64,000 nucleotides of DNA from Algibacter sp. L1A34 (GCF_009796805.1 NZ_CP047029.1:4230001-4294000), one strand, 5' to 3'. Counted from the stretch's first letter, positions 38,746 to 48,900 are shown. The notes: generated from the letters alone by a model not told the origin. Translations and numbers: made by a program.

Positions 38746-40179
38746 TTATCTAGCAATTAAATTTAAAGATACCAATATTAAACCTCCAGAACCAGACCAA
38801 CGTTCTGCCCAAACTTCTACATAATCTCCTTCTGATAATTCAACCGTTCCCACAACAGCTGCAGCTCCAACATCTTCATTTGCTCCATTTTCTCTATAAA
38901 CTTTTGTTTGATCTATAACGCTACCGTTTTTTGCTAGATAAAAAATAAAAATAGTTCTATTGGTATCGCCTTGAAATGATAAACTAGCTGTGATACCAAA
39001 ATATCTTGTTTTCTTGCCCTCGTAAGTAATTCTATTATTACCATCTTTAGCAAAGCGAAATAAACTATTAGAAACTGTAGTTCCTGATATTTTTTTTCTA
39101 CTACTTGTTCCTGTACCTGTAAATGAAATACTTGTTCCTGAGCCAACAGCAGCCGAAAAGTTAATATCCCCAGTGGCGACACCATCAGTTTCAACAGGAA
39201 TACCGGGGCTATTTATATCCCAATTGTTTGTAAAATTATACCCCGCATAAGGAGAACTTCCATTTATATAATTACCACTTCCGTAAAAATCTACAATATG
39301 TATACCACCATCGATTAAAGAAGTAATTCCTGTAATATCTATTGCTGCCGTCGCGGAAATGACTTCACTAAACCCTCCTTGCTTAGTTATAATTTCAAAA
39401 TCACCTATAAATGTTTCATATACTCCTCCGTTATTACTAGCCCAACCTTCTGAATTTAATAGAAGTTGATTAATATCTTCATACGTAATACCTGCCGAAT
39501 TATTTACAAATTGAACAATACTAACAAAGACAAGGCCGTATGTAGAAATAGAACCAACCGAACCTGAGCTTAACACAACACAGTCTCGAAACACTAAGCG
39601 TTCCGTTCCAGAGCTTCCAGACAAGTTAAAAACAGTGCCCCCAGGAGCTGTTAATGTAAGACCTCTTATTGAGCCCCCTGTAGCTCCTTCAAATATAGTT
39701 CCTCCAGCACTATTTACTAGTATATCTTCATTTGTATCTTCTCCAATTAAATAAGCGCCATTTAAATTAATTGGAGCCGCTAAAGTTATTTGTCCATTAA
39801 TTTCGTACATAAAATCGGTAGTTAATAAATACTCTGCGCCTCCACCAGCCGCAAGCTCATCTGCCAAATCGGCCACAGATTTAACTAACTTATAATTATC
39901 ACGTTTTTCGGCGCCTTCTAGCGGTACCCAAGATGTTCCATTGTAAAAATAAAAGACACTTTCATCGATATCGAATACCAATAAACCATCGGCTGGTGTA
40001 GCAATAGCAACTCTTTGCAAGGTTGTCATTCTAGGCGTTAAAACGCCTTGAGTTGTAGATTCCATTTCTAAAACTGAAGAAATATGAGGATCGGTAGTTC
40101 CTATTCCTACCTGACTATAAGAGTTCATTTGAAAAAGGACAAAAAAAAGTAAAACGATAGAATAGTTTAGGTTCTTCAT
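38746..40179 (-). CDS. Exported hypothetical protein of Flavobacteriaceae type
   Basis: The 477-residue protein has a signal peptide (NSYSQVGIGTTDP follows it) and the common start VGIGTTDPHISSVLEMESTTQGVLTPRM, shared by many secreted Flavobacteriaceae proteins. The middle has right-handed-helix-like repeats (GGSIRGLTLTAPGGTVFNL), and the C-terminal third is beta-rich. No sorting signal or catalytic motif is clear. It converges on the TonB receptor with only 3 bp between the stop codons. Confidence 0.75.
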   Translation of the reverse strand: MKNLNYSIVLLFFVLFQMNSYSQVGIGTTDPHISSVLEMESTTQGVLTPRMTTLQRVAIATPADGLLVFDIDESVFYFYNGTSWVPLEGAEKRDNYKLVKSVADLADELAAGGGAEYLLTTDFMYEINGQITLAAPINLNGAYLIGEDTNEDILVNSAGGTIFEGATGGSIRGLTLTAPGGTVFNLSGSSGTERLVFRDCVVLSSGSVGSISTYGLVFVSIVQFVNNSAGITYEDINQLLLNSEGWASNNGGVYETFIGDFEIITKQGGFSEVISATAAIDITGITSLIDGGIHIVDFYGSGNYINGSSPYAGYNFTNNWDINSPGIPVETDGVATGDINFSAAVGSGTSISFTGTGTSSRKKISGTTVSNSLFRFAKDGNNRITYEGKKTRYFGITASLSFQGDTNRTIFIFYLAKNGSVIDQTKVYRENGANEDVGAAAVVGTVELSEGDYVEVWAERWSGSGGLILVSLNLIAR

Positions 40180-40311
40180 GATATTTTGGGCTTAAATCAA
40201 CTCTTTTAATAAGAATTAATCTACAATTATACAAAAAAATATCCGACAATTAAACACTTAGCCGACGAATAACTCACTTAAACTGAATTATTTACCAAAA
40301 ACACAACAAAT

Positions 40312-41454
40312 CTAAGCGAATTCTTTCAAAATAGAAATAACATAATCTATCTCTTCTTTTGTATTAAAAATACTAAATGAAAATCTTAAAGACGGTTTCT
40401 CTAATGCATCGGGTGAAAGAATTTCTAATAACACATGAGATTTTTTATTACTCCCACTTTGGCAAGCACTACCTTTAGAACAAGCGATCCCTTTTAGGTC
40501 TAGCTGAAATAATATCATATCCAACTTATTACTAACAAAAGGTAAACAAACATTTATTATAGTATAAGCACTTTTCTCTAAATCTCCCGATAAGCCGTTA
40601 AATGTAACTCCTGGTAAAGCCTTGCTAATTTCATCTATAAAATACAATTTAAGTCCTTTTATATAGGCATGCTCTTTTTCGGCGTTTTCCTTCATTAACG
40701 TTAAAGCCAACTCTAAGCCTGCTATATTATGCACACTTTCGGTTCCTGCTCGTAAACCACGTTCTTGTTCTCCTCCAAAAATTAGAGGCTTAACGTAACC
40801 TACATTTTTTCTAATAAAAGCAAAACCAACACCTTTTGGCCCGTGAAACTTATGTCCTGCTGCTGTAATGAAATCCACTTTTATATCTTGTAGATCTAAA
40901 TTGTAATGCCCTACAGATTGTACAGTATCACTATGAAAAAACGCATTATTCGCTTTACATAAATTAGCCACACGCTTAATATCGGTAATGTTCCCTATTT
41001 CGTTATTAATATGCATTAAGCTCACCAATGTTTTTTTATTGGTTTGTAATAAGGATTCCAAATGCTCGAAATCTAAGTTTCCGTTTGTATCCAAATTAAT
41101 ATAACTCACCTCAATATTAAATCCGTTTTGCAAAGCTTCTACGGTGTGTAAAACAGCATGATGTTCAATTCTACTCGTTATAATATGCTTAACCTCTAAA
41201 TCTCTAACAGCACTATTTAAAATTAAATTATCGGCCTCGGTACCTCCAGATGTAAAAATAATTTCACTCGCCGAAACATTTAAACAACTCGCGATAGCTT
41301 TTCTAGATTTTTCGATTAAAGATTTTGACGATCGCCCAAAACTATGGGAAGACGAAGCATTTCCGAAGTTTGTTTTAAGAACCTTCGTTATTTCATTAAC
41401 AACTTCATCTCTTAATTCTGTTGTTGCGGCATTATCAAAATAAACTGGTTTCAT
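40312..41454 (-). CDS. Cysteine desulfurase (NifS/IscS class)
   Basis: This PLP enzyme takes sulfur from cysteine for Fe-S clusters, tRNA thiolation and cofactors. In the 380-residue sequence the PLP lysine is Lys202 in TAAGHKFHGPKG, the aspartate and His motif SGGTEADN is near residue 70, and the catalytic Cys331 is in GSACQSGSNKKSHV. It is a single gene with no scaffold or SufE partner nearby, so the acceptor cannot be assigned. Confidence 0.94.
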   Translation of the reverse strand: MKPVYFDNAATTELRDEVVNEITKVLKTNFGNASSSHSFGRSSKSLIEKSRKAIASCLNVSASEIIFTSGGTEADNLILNSAVRDLEVKHIITSRIEHHAVLHTVEALQNGFNIEVSYINLDTNGNLDFEHLESLLQTNKKTLVSLMHINNEIGNITDIKRVANLCKANNAFFHSDTVQSVGHYNLDLQDIKVDFITAAGHKFHGPKGVGFAFIRKNVGYVKPLIFGGEQERGLRAGTESVHNIAGLELALTLMKENAEKEHAYIKGLKLYFIDEISKALPGVTFNGLSGDLEKSAYTIINVCLPFVSNKLDMILFQLDLKGIACSKGSACQSGSNKKSHVLLEILSPDALEKPSLRFSFSIFNTKEEIDYVISILKEFA

Positions 41455-41655
41455 ATTACTGTTTTGAGCAACAAAAATACTTCAAATAAAATTATTTCTA
41501 ATATGGTTCGTTATTAGTTTGAATGAATTTTATAACATTCGATAATTATGTTTGGATCTTCCTTTTTATTCAACATTTCAGTTTGTTAAAAAACATGCTA
41601 AAAACTAATTTTATCGGTAATTTTAAAGTTTATTTGTTATCATTAACAATTCCAC

Positions 41656-41663
41656 TATTTTTG
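41656..41663 (+). promoter_or_regulatory. -7 promoter box for the Asp-rich lipoprotein
   Basis: TATTTTTG matches TAnnTTTG exactly and lies 17 bp before the ATG at 41681. Confidence 0.6.
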
Positions 41664-41680
41664 TGGCAAAATAGATCTCC

Positions 41681-42583
41681 ATGCGTAAGTTAATTTATCT
41701 TTTTATAGGTGTTTGTTTAATTTCAATTCAAGGTTGTGATGATGGTGATATCATTACCGTAGAACTTGAGTTTGATGAAACTTTTAGCGCCTGCGAAGGT
41801 GTATCTGATCTTGTTTTATATAAAACTAAAGATGACCCTTCGGAATCTTTATCAGTTTTAATTTCAAATTATACTTTAGACGAAATTCTTGCGGTTGGAA
41901 CAAATGATTCTTTAGAACTTGAAGAAAGTGCAACTTTTTATTATAGAACTTATAGTGATGAAAGTTTACCTTCTTCTCTATTTTGCAATGATATTCCAGA
42001 CGAAGTAACCATTACATCTAGCGAAAGTGATGATTGTACTGCAGAAATTATAACAGTATTAACAAAAGATGATGACGATGGCATTCTTGCCGATCTTGAA
42101 GATTTAAATGGAAATGGTGATTTAACCGATGATGATACCGATGGAGATGGTTTAGCAAACTATATTGATTTTGACGATGATGGTGATAATATTTTAACCG
42201 AAGATGAAAATCCTGATCCTGATGGAGATGGTGATTTATCTGATGCGCAAGATACAGATGGCGACGGAATTCCTGATTATTTAGATGATGATGATGATGG
42301 CGATGGCGTAAAAACACGAGATGAAGAAAACGACTCGCAAGATCAACGCCCAAATAACGATATTACAAATAGTGAAATTGGTGCAGATTACCTTAATCCA
42401 GAAGTAGCGACTACAGTTCCTGCAACAGCTTATAGAGAACATACTATTGACGAGGTTTATGTAGTAAGCGTAAACTTAAAAGATATTAGCTTAAGCTTTT
42501 TATCTCAAGACGATTTTGATTTTGGAATTTTAAGCGATTCTAGTTTATCGAGTTCAACTTCGATAACCCCCGATTTTAATTAG
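41681..42583 (+). CDS. Lipoprotein with Asp-rich thrombospondin-type-3-like calcium repeats
   Basis: The 300-residue protein has a lipoprotein signal with lipobox QGC at Cys19. Residues about 125-230 hold repeats of the type DDDGDG, DGDGDLSDAQDTDGDGIPDY, which resemble TSP3/calcium-binding repeats used as linkers in surface proteins. The C-terminal domain is unrecognised. It is probably a surface or periplasmic protein stabilised by calcium. Its 3' end overlaps the convergent Smr gene by 8 bp. Confidence 0.8.
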   Translation: MRKLIYLFIGVCLISIQGCDDGDIITVELEFDETFSACEGVSDLVLYKTKDDPSESLSVLISNYTLDEILAVGTNDSLELEESATFYYRTYSDESLPSSLFCNDIPDEVTITSSESDDCTAEIITVLTKDDDDGILADLEDLNGNGDLTDDDTDGDGLANYIDFDDDGDNILTEDENPDPDGDGDLSDAQDTDGDGIPDYLDDDDDGDGVKTRDEENDSQDQRPNNDITNSEIGADYLNPEVATTVPATAYREHTIDEVYVVSVNLKDISLSFLSQDDFDFGILSDSSLSSSTSITPDFN

Positions 42584-43139
42584 GTTTTACATTTTGATAA
42601 ATATAAACTTCGGTAGCGCCTAAACCATACTTTTTGTAGTTGGCATCGTAAAATTTCACGTTATTGTATCTGCCAAATAGATATTCTAATTCTATTTTAA
42701 GCACGCCTTCTCCAACACCATGGATAAAGACTACTTTTTGTATGCGCTTAGAAATAGCCCAATCTAGTTTATGCCTTGCCGTATCTAATTGGGTGGTTAG
42801 CATATCATGATTGCTCATGCCTCTAGGAGACTTTACCAATTGGTTTATATGCAAATCGACTTCCATTGTTGGCTCATATCGTTCTTTTGCTTTTACTTTA
42901 ACCGATTTTCTTCTGCTTGGTTTTTCCTTTTCATCTAAAACAGAACTTATACTTTTATGAGAAAATATTCCTGATTTAAAATCACTTTTAGAAGTATCCT
43001 TCACCAATTCTCCTGCCTCAAAATCTAACAAAAAACCATCGGTTGTTTCAATAGAAATTGTGTTTCCCGATATACTTTTTATACTTCCAGATAAATTTTC
43101 ATCTAAAACTAAAACAAAATCATTTATTTTAAATTTCAT
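42576..43139 (-). CDS. Smr-domain protein (DUF2027 type)
   Basis: The 187-residue protein has an SH3-like N-terminal part (KINDFVLVLDENLSGSIKSI) and a C-terminal Smr domain with DLHINQL near residue 97 and HGVGEGVLKIELEYLFGRY near 138, the motif linked to nicking or ribosome-collision nuclease activity. It lacks the MutS ATPase. The stop codon lies inside the end of the convergent lipoprotein gene. It is followed upstream by a small membrane protein gene 2 bp away, probably co-transcribed. Confidence 0.85.
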   Translation of the reverse strand: MKFKINDFVLVLDENLSGSIKSISGNTISIETTDGFLLDFEAGELVKDTSKSDFKSGIFSHKSISSVLDEKEKPSRRKSVKVKAKERYEPTMEVDLHINQLVKSPRGMSNHDMLTTQLDTARHKLDWAISKRIQKVVFIHGVGEGVLKIELEYLFGRYNNVKFYDANYKKYGLGATEVYIYQNVKPN

Positions 43140-43141
43140 AA

Positions 43142-43339
43142 TTATTGGTCCTCAATTGAATCGTTATTATCCAAATCTTCATCTTTTCTACTTGGTACCA
43201 ATCTCGAAATTCTATAAACCCCCATCATTAAGAAAACGATCCCTACAATTAACAGATATTGATTCTGTTTGGCACCAACTTTAGCATACATTGCCACTAT
43301 TGCACCTACCAAAATTAGCACATAATTTAAATACTTCAT
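43142..43339 (-). CDS. Small membrane protein, two predicted helices
   Basis: The 65-residue protein has two hydrophobic segments (YVLILVGAIVAMYAKVGA and YLLIVGIVFLMMGVYRIS) and an acidic tail DEDLDNNDSIEDQ. It is separated from the Smr gene by 2 bp, so they form one transcript. No family is recognised. Confidence 0.75.
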   Translation of the reverse strand: MKYLNYVLILVGAIVAMYAKVGAKQNQYLLIVGIVFLMMGVYRISRLVPSRKDEDLDNNDSIEDQ

Positions 43340-43478
43340 GCTGCAAATTTACATAAATCTTAGTCAAAAAAACTCAATTCGCGCCTTGAAACCTATCCAA
43401 AAAACTAATAAAATACTAGTTTACAACACTTTAAAGTGCTGTGTTTTTTAAAATGAATGTATATATATAAACTTTTAG

Positions 43479-43486
43479 TATATTTG
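43479..43486 (+). promoter_or_regulatory. -7 promoter box for the T9SS protein gene
   Basis: TATATTTG matches the consensus TAnnTTTG. It lies inside the longest possible reading frame (from 43457), which argues that translation starts downstream, at 43514 or 43595. Confidence 0.6.
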
Positions 43487-43594
43487 CGTTATCCCATATT
43501 TAATCTAAATATCATGATAGAACCTATATCATTCACCCATAAAGAGTATATTAACTCGTTAAAACCTGTTTTTTTGAAGGAAAAAACACCTTGC

Positions 43595-45373
43595 ATGAAA
43601 TTTATTTTCAGCCTTTTTGTTACGTTTATTTCTTGCCAATTTGCAATAGCTCAACTTTCGGTAAGGAACAGTGCATATATTTTTGTAAAAGATGAAATTG
43701 TATTTGTTGAAGATGATATAAACTTAAAAGAGCCTGCAAGTACCATTTATTTGAGAACGGATGCGCAAGTAATACAAGGTACAGGTACAACTGGTAATTC
43801 TGGTGAAGGTGAATTAAGTGTTTATCAAGATGGAAATGTTGGTGCTTATGAGTATAACCAATGGTGCTCGCCTATAGGAAGCCGCGACGATACGTTAGTT
43901 AACAATCCATTTGGTATTGAGCTACTTAACGATATTGACGATTTAACAACTTCTATTGCAGCAGGTAAAACCCACCAATCTAACTATAACGGTACCGCTA
44001 GTCCTCTAAACATAGAACCTTACTGGATCTGGATGTTTAAAGCAGGGGCTGTATATGCTGACTGGGACCCTGTTGGAGACGCAACAACAATACCTGCAGG
44101 TTATGGCTTTACCATGAAAGGTACAGCAGGCACTAGCGCAAATAATCCCGGTGATAATCAAAATTACGATTTTAGAGGCAAACCAAATAACGGTAAAATT
44201 TCTATACCTGTTTTAAATAATCAATACACTTTAGTAGGCAATCCGTATCCATCTGCAATGGATGCTCATGCTTATATTTGGGATGCAAATAATAGAAACA
44301 CAATTACTGGAACTTTATATTATTGGGAGCAAGACCCTGATGTAAATTCTCATTATTTAAATGCTTATGATGGTGGCTATGCAACTTATACCATTGAAGA
44401 ATTCTCTCCCTTTAATGAAACTAGACTACCAACAGTTTATAAAACATATAATAGTGACGGCTCTGACAATAGTAATAGCGGAACACTCCCCGTAGGAAAG
44501 CAAGGGCAACGAAACATACCTATAGGATTAGGTTTTATGGTTTTAGGGACAGCTAACAGTTTTGTAAACGCAGAAAATGCTCATCGTGTATATGTAAAAG
44601 AATCTGATCCAAGTAGTACATTTTTTAAATCGGCAAATTATAAAAATTCTACAACTCAAGAAAGTCCGGTCTTTACAACGATGTCTCAAGGTTATAAACG
44701 CTTTAGGCTGAATATTGATTTTAATAATACTTACACGAGGCAAATAGTAGAAACATTTAACGCAAATGCTACGGAAGAATTTGATCGTGGTTTGGAATCT
44801 AGGTTACACGAAGATGATATGTTATCCTCTGATGCTTATTGGCCAATTGGAGAGCATGGGTATCTTGCAGAAGCTTTAGCTTATAATGTGGACATGAAAA
44901 TACCATTAACTATTAAAGTTGCTAATGATATGCCTCTAAAAATTAGAATTGCAGACGTTCAAAATTTCGATTCAGATTTACCTATTTTCATTCATGATAA
45001 AACAACTAATTTATATGTGAATTTAAAAACTCAAGACTTTAGTACAAACCTAGATGCAGGTAATTACACAGATCGTTTTGAGGTTACATTTAAAGAAGAT
45101 ACAACTTTAGATACCGAAGCATATGATACAAGTAGTTTAGATGCCATTCAAAATAACACAACACATATTCTAAAGGTTTTAAACCCTACTAACTTAAATA
45201 TTACATCTATTTTAGTTTATGATGTGACTGGAAAACAAGTTTTAACAGAAAGACCTAGCACAACAGCAAACGCTTATACCATTTCTACAAAACAACTTAG
45301 TACAGGTGTTTATATTGTAAAAGCATCTTTAGATAACAGCAAAACATTTACTAAAAAGGTTATTATTAACTAG
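43595..45373 (+). CDS. Secreted protein with type IX secretion (T9SS type A) sorting domain
   Basis: I chose the ATG at 43595 because it begins a good signal peptide (MKFIFSLFVTFISCQFAIAQ); the frame is open to 43457 but that part contains a promoter box. The 592-residue protein ends with a typical type A C-terminal sorting domain: ITSILVYDVTGKQVL, then TISTKQLSTGVYIVKA and KTFTKKVIIN. T9SS carries such proteins across the outer membrane. The large N-terminal part (SGEGELSVYQDGNVGAYEYN) is a family seen in Flavobacteriaceae without known function. Confidence 0.9.
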   Translation: MKFIFSLFVTFISCQFAIAQLSVRNSAYIFVKDEIVFVEDDINLKEPASTIYLRTDAQVIQGTGTTGNSGEGELSVYQDGNVGAYEYNQWCSPIGSRDDTLVNNPFGIELLNDIDDLTTSIAAGKTHQSNYNGTASPLNIEPYWIWMFKAGAVYADWDPVGDATTIPAGYGFTMKGTAGTSANNPGDNQNYDFRGKPNNGKISIPVLNNQYTLVGNPYPSAMDAHAYIWDANNRNTITGTLYYWEQDPDVNSHYLNAYDGGYATYTIEEFSPFNETRLPTVYKTYNSDGSDNSNSGTLPVGKQGQRNIPIGLGFMVLGTANSFVNAENAHRVYVKESDPSSTFFKSANYKNSTTQESPVFTTMSQGYKRFRLNIDFNNTYTRQIVETFNANATEEFDRGLESRLHEDDMLSSDAYWPIGEHGYLAEALAYNVDMKIPLTIKVANDMPLKIRIADVQNFDSDLPIFIHDKTTNLYVNLKTQDFSTNLDAGNYTDRFEVTFKEDTTLDTEAYDTSSLDAIQNNTTHILKVLNPTNLNITSILVYDVTGKQVLTERPSTTANAYTISTKQLSTGVYIVKASLDNSKTFTKKVIIN

Positions 45374-45398
45374 ACCTTTTAATTATTACTAGAGGAGT

Positions 45399-45439
45399 CA
45401 ACTAACAAAAAAAACATTAAAGCATTTTTTTGTTAGTTG
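45399..45439 (+). terminator. Terminator of the T9SS protein gene
   Basis: CAACTAACAAAAAAA and TTTTTTTGTTAGTTG form a perfect 15-bp stem, followed by GGCTTTTACTATTTT, 25 bp after the stop. Confidence 0.75.
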
Positions 45440-45476
45440 GCTTTTACTATTTTAGCATAACAAGAATATATAATAC

Positions 45477-45761
45477 ATGCAGTCTCTAGAAAAATATATG
45501 CTTCCTTGCCTTAATAAAAAGTTATTTGGCGTAGAATGTATGGGTTGTGGTATGCAACGTGCCATTTCACTAATTTTTCATGGTGAATTTGTGGCGGCTT
45601 TTAAAATGTACCCAGCTATTTATCCATTAACACTTCTTTTTATTTTCATCGGAAGTAATATTTTATTTAAATTTAAACATTCAAACATTGTTACTACAGC
45701 CTTAGCTATACTAACAGTAGTTACTATTGTAACAAGCTATCTAATTAAAATAATCAATTAA
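45477..45761 (+). CDS. DUF2752 membrane protein
   Basis: The 94-residue protein has the DUF2752 signature FGVECMGCGMQRAISLIFHGEF with paired cysteines, followed by two membrane helices (YPLTLLFIFIGSNIL and ALAILTVVTIVTSYLI). Function is unknown. It is 11 bp upstream of the CCC-motif membrane protein gene, a pairing often seen in Flavobacteriaceae, which suggests a joint role. Confidence 0.88.
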   Translation: MQSLEKYMLPCLNKKLFGVECMGCGMQRAISLIFHGEFVAAFKMYPAIYPLTLLFIFIGSNILFKFKHSNIVTTALAILTVVTIVTSYLIKIIN

Positions 45762-45772
45762 AAAACAAACAC

Positions 45773-46102
45773 ATGGAACAAGAAAAACTCAATGCAACGT
45801 TAGTTTACGTATTATCAATTATAGGTCTTTTATGCTGCTGCATTGCCGGTTCTGGATTTATATTAGCTGGTATTGCCTTTTTTATTGCAAACAGTAAAGT
45901 AAATGCCGCTAAAGCAAACCCTGAGCAGTACGACCCTGCAAGCGTAAAAGGTATGAATACTGCAAAAACAGTGGCATTGGTTATACTTGTTATAAATATT
46001 CTTTATTTAATTTATACCATTTATCAAATATCAACTATTGGTTGGGATCAAGTAATGATACAATTTCAAGAGACTATGGAGCAATATGAAAGTCAACAAT
46101 AA
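45773..46102 (+). CDS. CCC-motif membrane protein
   Basis: The 109-residue protein has two membrane helices; the first contains the triple cysteine in LLCCCIAGSGFILAGIAFF, the mark of the CCC-motif family. The second is VALVILVINILYLIYTIY. Function unknown. Co-transcribed with the DUF2752 gene. Confidence 0.88.
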   Translation: MEQEKLNATLVYVLSIIGLLCCCIAGSGFILAGIAFFIANSKVNAAKANPEQYDPASVKGMNTAKTVALVILVINILYLIYTIYQISTIGWDQVMIQFQETMEQYESQQ

Positions 46103-46125
46103 TTCATTACTAATTTATTAAGCAT

Positions 46126-46152
46126 AAAAAAAGCGACCAATTGGTCGCTTTT
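46126..46152. terminator. Bidirectional terminator between the CCC-motif gene and rocD
   Basis: AAAAAAAGCGACCAA is directly followed by TTGGTCGCTTTTTTTT, giving a stem with T-runs in both directions between convergent genes. Confidence 0.88.
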
Positions 46153-46178
46153 TTTTATATCATTTTCAACTAAAACAA

Positions 46179-47459
46179 TTACTTTTCAAATTGAGTTAGT
46201 GTTTTTGTTATAATCGAAACACAATCTAATAATTGTTCTTTCGTCATCACCAATGGTGGAGCAAAACGAATTATATTACCATGTGTTGGTTTTGCTAATA
46301 AACCATTATCTCGTAAAGCCATACATATATTCCAAGCGGTATCACTATCTTCTGTATCGTTTATTAAAATAGCATTTAGCAAGCCTTTTCCTCTAACGCC
46401 ATTTACTATAGAACTTGTTTCTATAAATTTTGTTAATTCAGATCTAAATAATTCACCCAATTCAAAAGCGTTATTAGCTAATTCTTCATCTTTAATAACA
46501 TCTAAAGCAGCAATACCAACAGCTGCTGCAATTGGATTTCCTCCAAAAGTACTACCGTGATTTCCTGGCTTTATAACATTCATAATTTCGTTATTAGCTA
46601 AAACAGCAGATACAGGATATGCACCTCCAGATAAAGCTTTCCCTAATATTAAAATATCGGCTTTTACTTCAGGAGTTCCAGAACAATGTTTATCTACACA
46701 ACTACAATTTCCACAAGTGGCTAATAAACGTCCTGTTCTTGCTATACCTGTTTGTACTTCATCTGCAATAAATAAAACATTATGCTTTTCACAAAGTGCT
46801 TTTGCTGAAGCTAAGTAACCTTCGCTTGGCACGTAAACACCAGCTTCACCTTGAATTGGTTCTACAAGAAAACCTGCAACGTTTTTATTATTTGATAAAA
46901 CATCTTCTAAAGCCGTAAGGTTATCGTATTCAATTTTAATAAATCCTTTTGTATATGGCCCAAAGTTTTTTCTGGCTACCGGATCGTTACTAAAAGAAAT
47001 GATGGTTGTTGTTCTTCCATGAAAATTATTCTCGCAAACTACAATTTCAGCTTCATTTTCATCAATACCTTTTACTTCGTAAGCCCATTTTCTACATAGT
47101 TTTAAAGCCGTCTCAACCGCTTCTGCACCAGTATTCATTGGTAATAACTTATCGTAATTAAAAGTTTCTGTAGCGTATTTTTCAAACTTACCAAGCACAT
47201 CATTATAAAATGCTCTAGAGGTTAAGGTCAATGTTTGCGCTTGTTTGGTCATGGCATCAACAATTTTTGGATGACAATGTCCTTGGTTTACTGCAGAGTA
47301 AGCCGACAAGAAATCGTAATATTTCTTACCCTCTACATCCCAAACATACACACCTTCTCCTCTACTTAATACTACTGGTAGTGGATGGTAATTATGTGCA
47401 CCATACTTGTTTTCTAAATCTATCGCTTGTTGCGAAGTTAATTGGTCTAAAACAGCCAT
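46179..47459 (-). CDS. rocD: Ornithine--oxo-acid transaminase
   Basis: RocD moves the delta-amino group of ornithine to 2-oxoglutarate, giving glutamate semialdehyde, in arginine and proline metabolism. The 426-residue class-III transaminase has [18 protein letters not shown] near residue 108, [14 protein letters not shown] near 231 and the PLP lysine Lys274 in [12 protein letters not shown]. Between these is a Cys-rich insertion with Cys249, 252, 254 and 259. The promoter region carries an inverted repeat (47483-47502). Confidence 0.94.
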   Translation of the reverse strand: MAVLDQLTSQQAIDLENKYGAHNYHPLPVVLSRGEGVYVWDVEGKKYYDFLSAYSAVNQGHCHPKIVDAMTKQAQTLTLTSRAFYNDVLGKFEKYATETFNYDKLLPMNTGAEAVETALKLCRKWAYEVKGIDENEAEIVVCENNFHGRTTTIISFSNDPVARKNFGPYTKGFIKIEYDNLTALEDVLSNNKNVAGFLVEPIQGEAGVYVPSEGYLASAKALCEKHNVLFIADEVQTGIARTGRLLATCGNCSCVDKHCSGTPEVKADILILGKALSGGAYPVSAVLANNEIMNVIKPGNHGSTFGGNPIAAAVGIAALDVIKDEELANNAFELGELFRSELTKFIETSSIVNGVRGKGLLNAILINDTEDSDTAWNICMALRDNGLLAKPTHGNIIRFAPPLVMTKEQLLDCVSIITKTLTQFEK

Positions 47460-47482
47460 TTTAAAAAAAAATTTAAACGTTT

Positions 47483-47502
47483 ATATCCAAAAAAATGGAT
47501 AT
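47483..47502. promoter_or_regulatory. Inverted repeat upstream of rocD
   Basis: ATATCC and GGATAT flank 8 bp, 24 bp upstream of the rocD ATG. It has the size of a dimeric regulator site, but a chance palindrome in AT-rich DNA is possible. Confidence 0.35.
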
Positions 47503-47674
47503 TATAAAATAACCATTCCTTCTCTACCTTTATCCTTTCGAGGTTTCGAAAATTCAGCGTGGGAGAGAAATCATCCCTAGGAATGCCAAATTTATGAAAT
47601 ATTCAGTTAAAATGTGTCTTTTTAATATTTAATGTGTCCTACTAGTAACTATTAGTTAATCAAAAACAAAATTT

Positions 47675-48844
47675 ATGGACTATTTAACAAATGTATTAGA
47701 ACAACTTTCACAATCTATTGGTGGCAATTTATCAAGTGCTTTAAGCGCTTTAATTATCATTATTATAGGTTGGTTTATTGCCGGATTATTAAAACGAGTT
47801 ATTTTTAAATTACTCAATAAAACAGGCATCGACAACAAAATGAAAAATTCGAAAATTGGAATTTCAGGCTTTATAAGCAAACTGGTTTACTTTTTAGTAA
47901 TGATTTTCGTTTTCACTTTAGCTTTAGAAAAACTAGGTATGAGTAGTGTACTCGATCCTTTAAAAAATATGTTGGACGAATTTACTGGGTTTATTCCAAA
48001 TATTATTGGTGCTGGTTTAGTTTGCTATATTGGCTACATGCTTGCAACCATAGTATCAGAATTAGTTGAACTTTCAGGAGATTCTATTCAAAAGCTTACT
48101 CCAAAATTAAAACTACCAGAAAACATTGATATAGTAAATGTGATTAAAAAAATTGTTTTCATCTTTATTTTTATCCCTTTATTAATTTCAGCATTTAATA
48201 TTCTGAATATGGATGCGATTTCAGAACCTGCAACAACTATGTTAAAGGATTTCTTTAGTGCTATTCCAAAAGTAATTTTAGCTGCAGTAATTATTATCTT
48301 ATTTGTAGTTGGTGGTCGTTTTTTAAGCGAATTAATAAAAGACTTACTTAACAGTATGAACTTGAACAACTTCTTTAATAAAGCTGGTTTAGGCGCTGTT
48401 ACAGGTAATACTAACTTAGTAAGTATTATTGGAAACTTAGTATATTACTTTATTATTTTATTCGGACTTACAACAGCTGTAGACAAATTAGAATTCGGCT
48501 ATTTAACCGATATTTTATATACCATTACAAACTATTCTGGTAAAATAATTTTCGGACTTATTATTTTAGCGATTGGAAATTGGATAGCTTCTGTTGCTGC
48601 TAATAATTTCGCAAAAAATGACGATAACACTTTTGTAGCTTCTATTATAAGAATTGCAATTATAGCCATCTTCTTAGCTATCGGATTAAGAACTATGGGT
48701 CTTGCTGATGAAATTATCAACCTTGCTTTCGGTATCTCTTTAGGTACAGTTGCCCTTACTATCATCCTATCTTTCGGACTTGGTGGACGTGATGCTGCAG
48801 GAAAACAAATGGATAAAATCCTTAACAAATTCAATAAAAAATAG
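47675..48844 (+). CDS. Mechanosensitive-channel-like membrane protein with conserved TM-helix repeats
   Basis: The 389-residue protein contains several copies of the conserved TM-helix motif (LIIIIIGWFIAGLLKRVIFK, ILFVVGGRFLSELIKDLLN, ILAIGNWIASVAANNF) and ends FGLGGRDAAGKQMDKILNKF. These repeats occur in MscS-related proteins, but the MscS beta-domain after the pore helix is missing here. It may be a channel component or a membrane scaffold; no more can be said. Confidence 0.82.
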   Translation: MDYLTNVLEQLSQSIGGNLSSALSALIIIIIGWFIAGLLKRVIFKLLNKTGIDNKMKNSKIGISGFISKLVYFLVMIFVFTLALEKLGMSSVLDPLKNMLDEFTGFIPNIIGAGLVCYIGYMLATIVSELVELSGDSIQKLTPKLKLPENIDIVNVIKKIVFIFIFIPLLISAFNILNMDAISEPATTMLKDFFSAIPKVILAAVIIILFVVGGRFLSELIKDLLNSMNLNNFFNKAGLGAVTGNTNLVSIIGNLVYYFIILFGLTTAVDKLEFGYLTDILYTITNYSGKIIFGLIILAIGNWIASVAANNFAKNDDNTFVASIIRIAIIAIFLAIGLRTMGLADEIINLAFGISLGTVALTIILSFGLGGRDAAGKQMDKILNKFNKK

Positions 48845-48865
48845 TTTATACCCCTCATATTATTT

Positions 48866-48900
48866 AAGCTGTTCAGTAATTTACTGAGCAGCTTTTTTTT
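48866..48900 (+). terminator. Terminator of the channel-like gene
   Basis: AAGCTGTTCAGTAA and TTACTGAGCAGCTT pair with one mismatch and are followed by a run of T, 21 bp after the stop. Confidence 0.85.

Noticed and set aside
42048-42353. Minus-strand open frame of 101 codons opposite the Asp-rich repeats
   Set aside because: It is the mirror of GAT-rich codons and translates to a His/Leu-rich string with no protein-like pattern.
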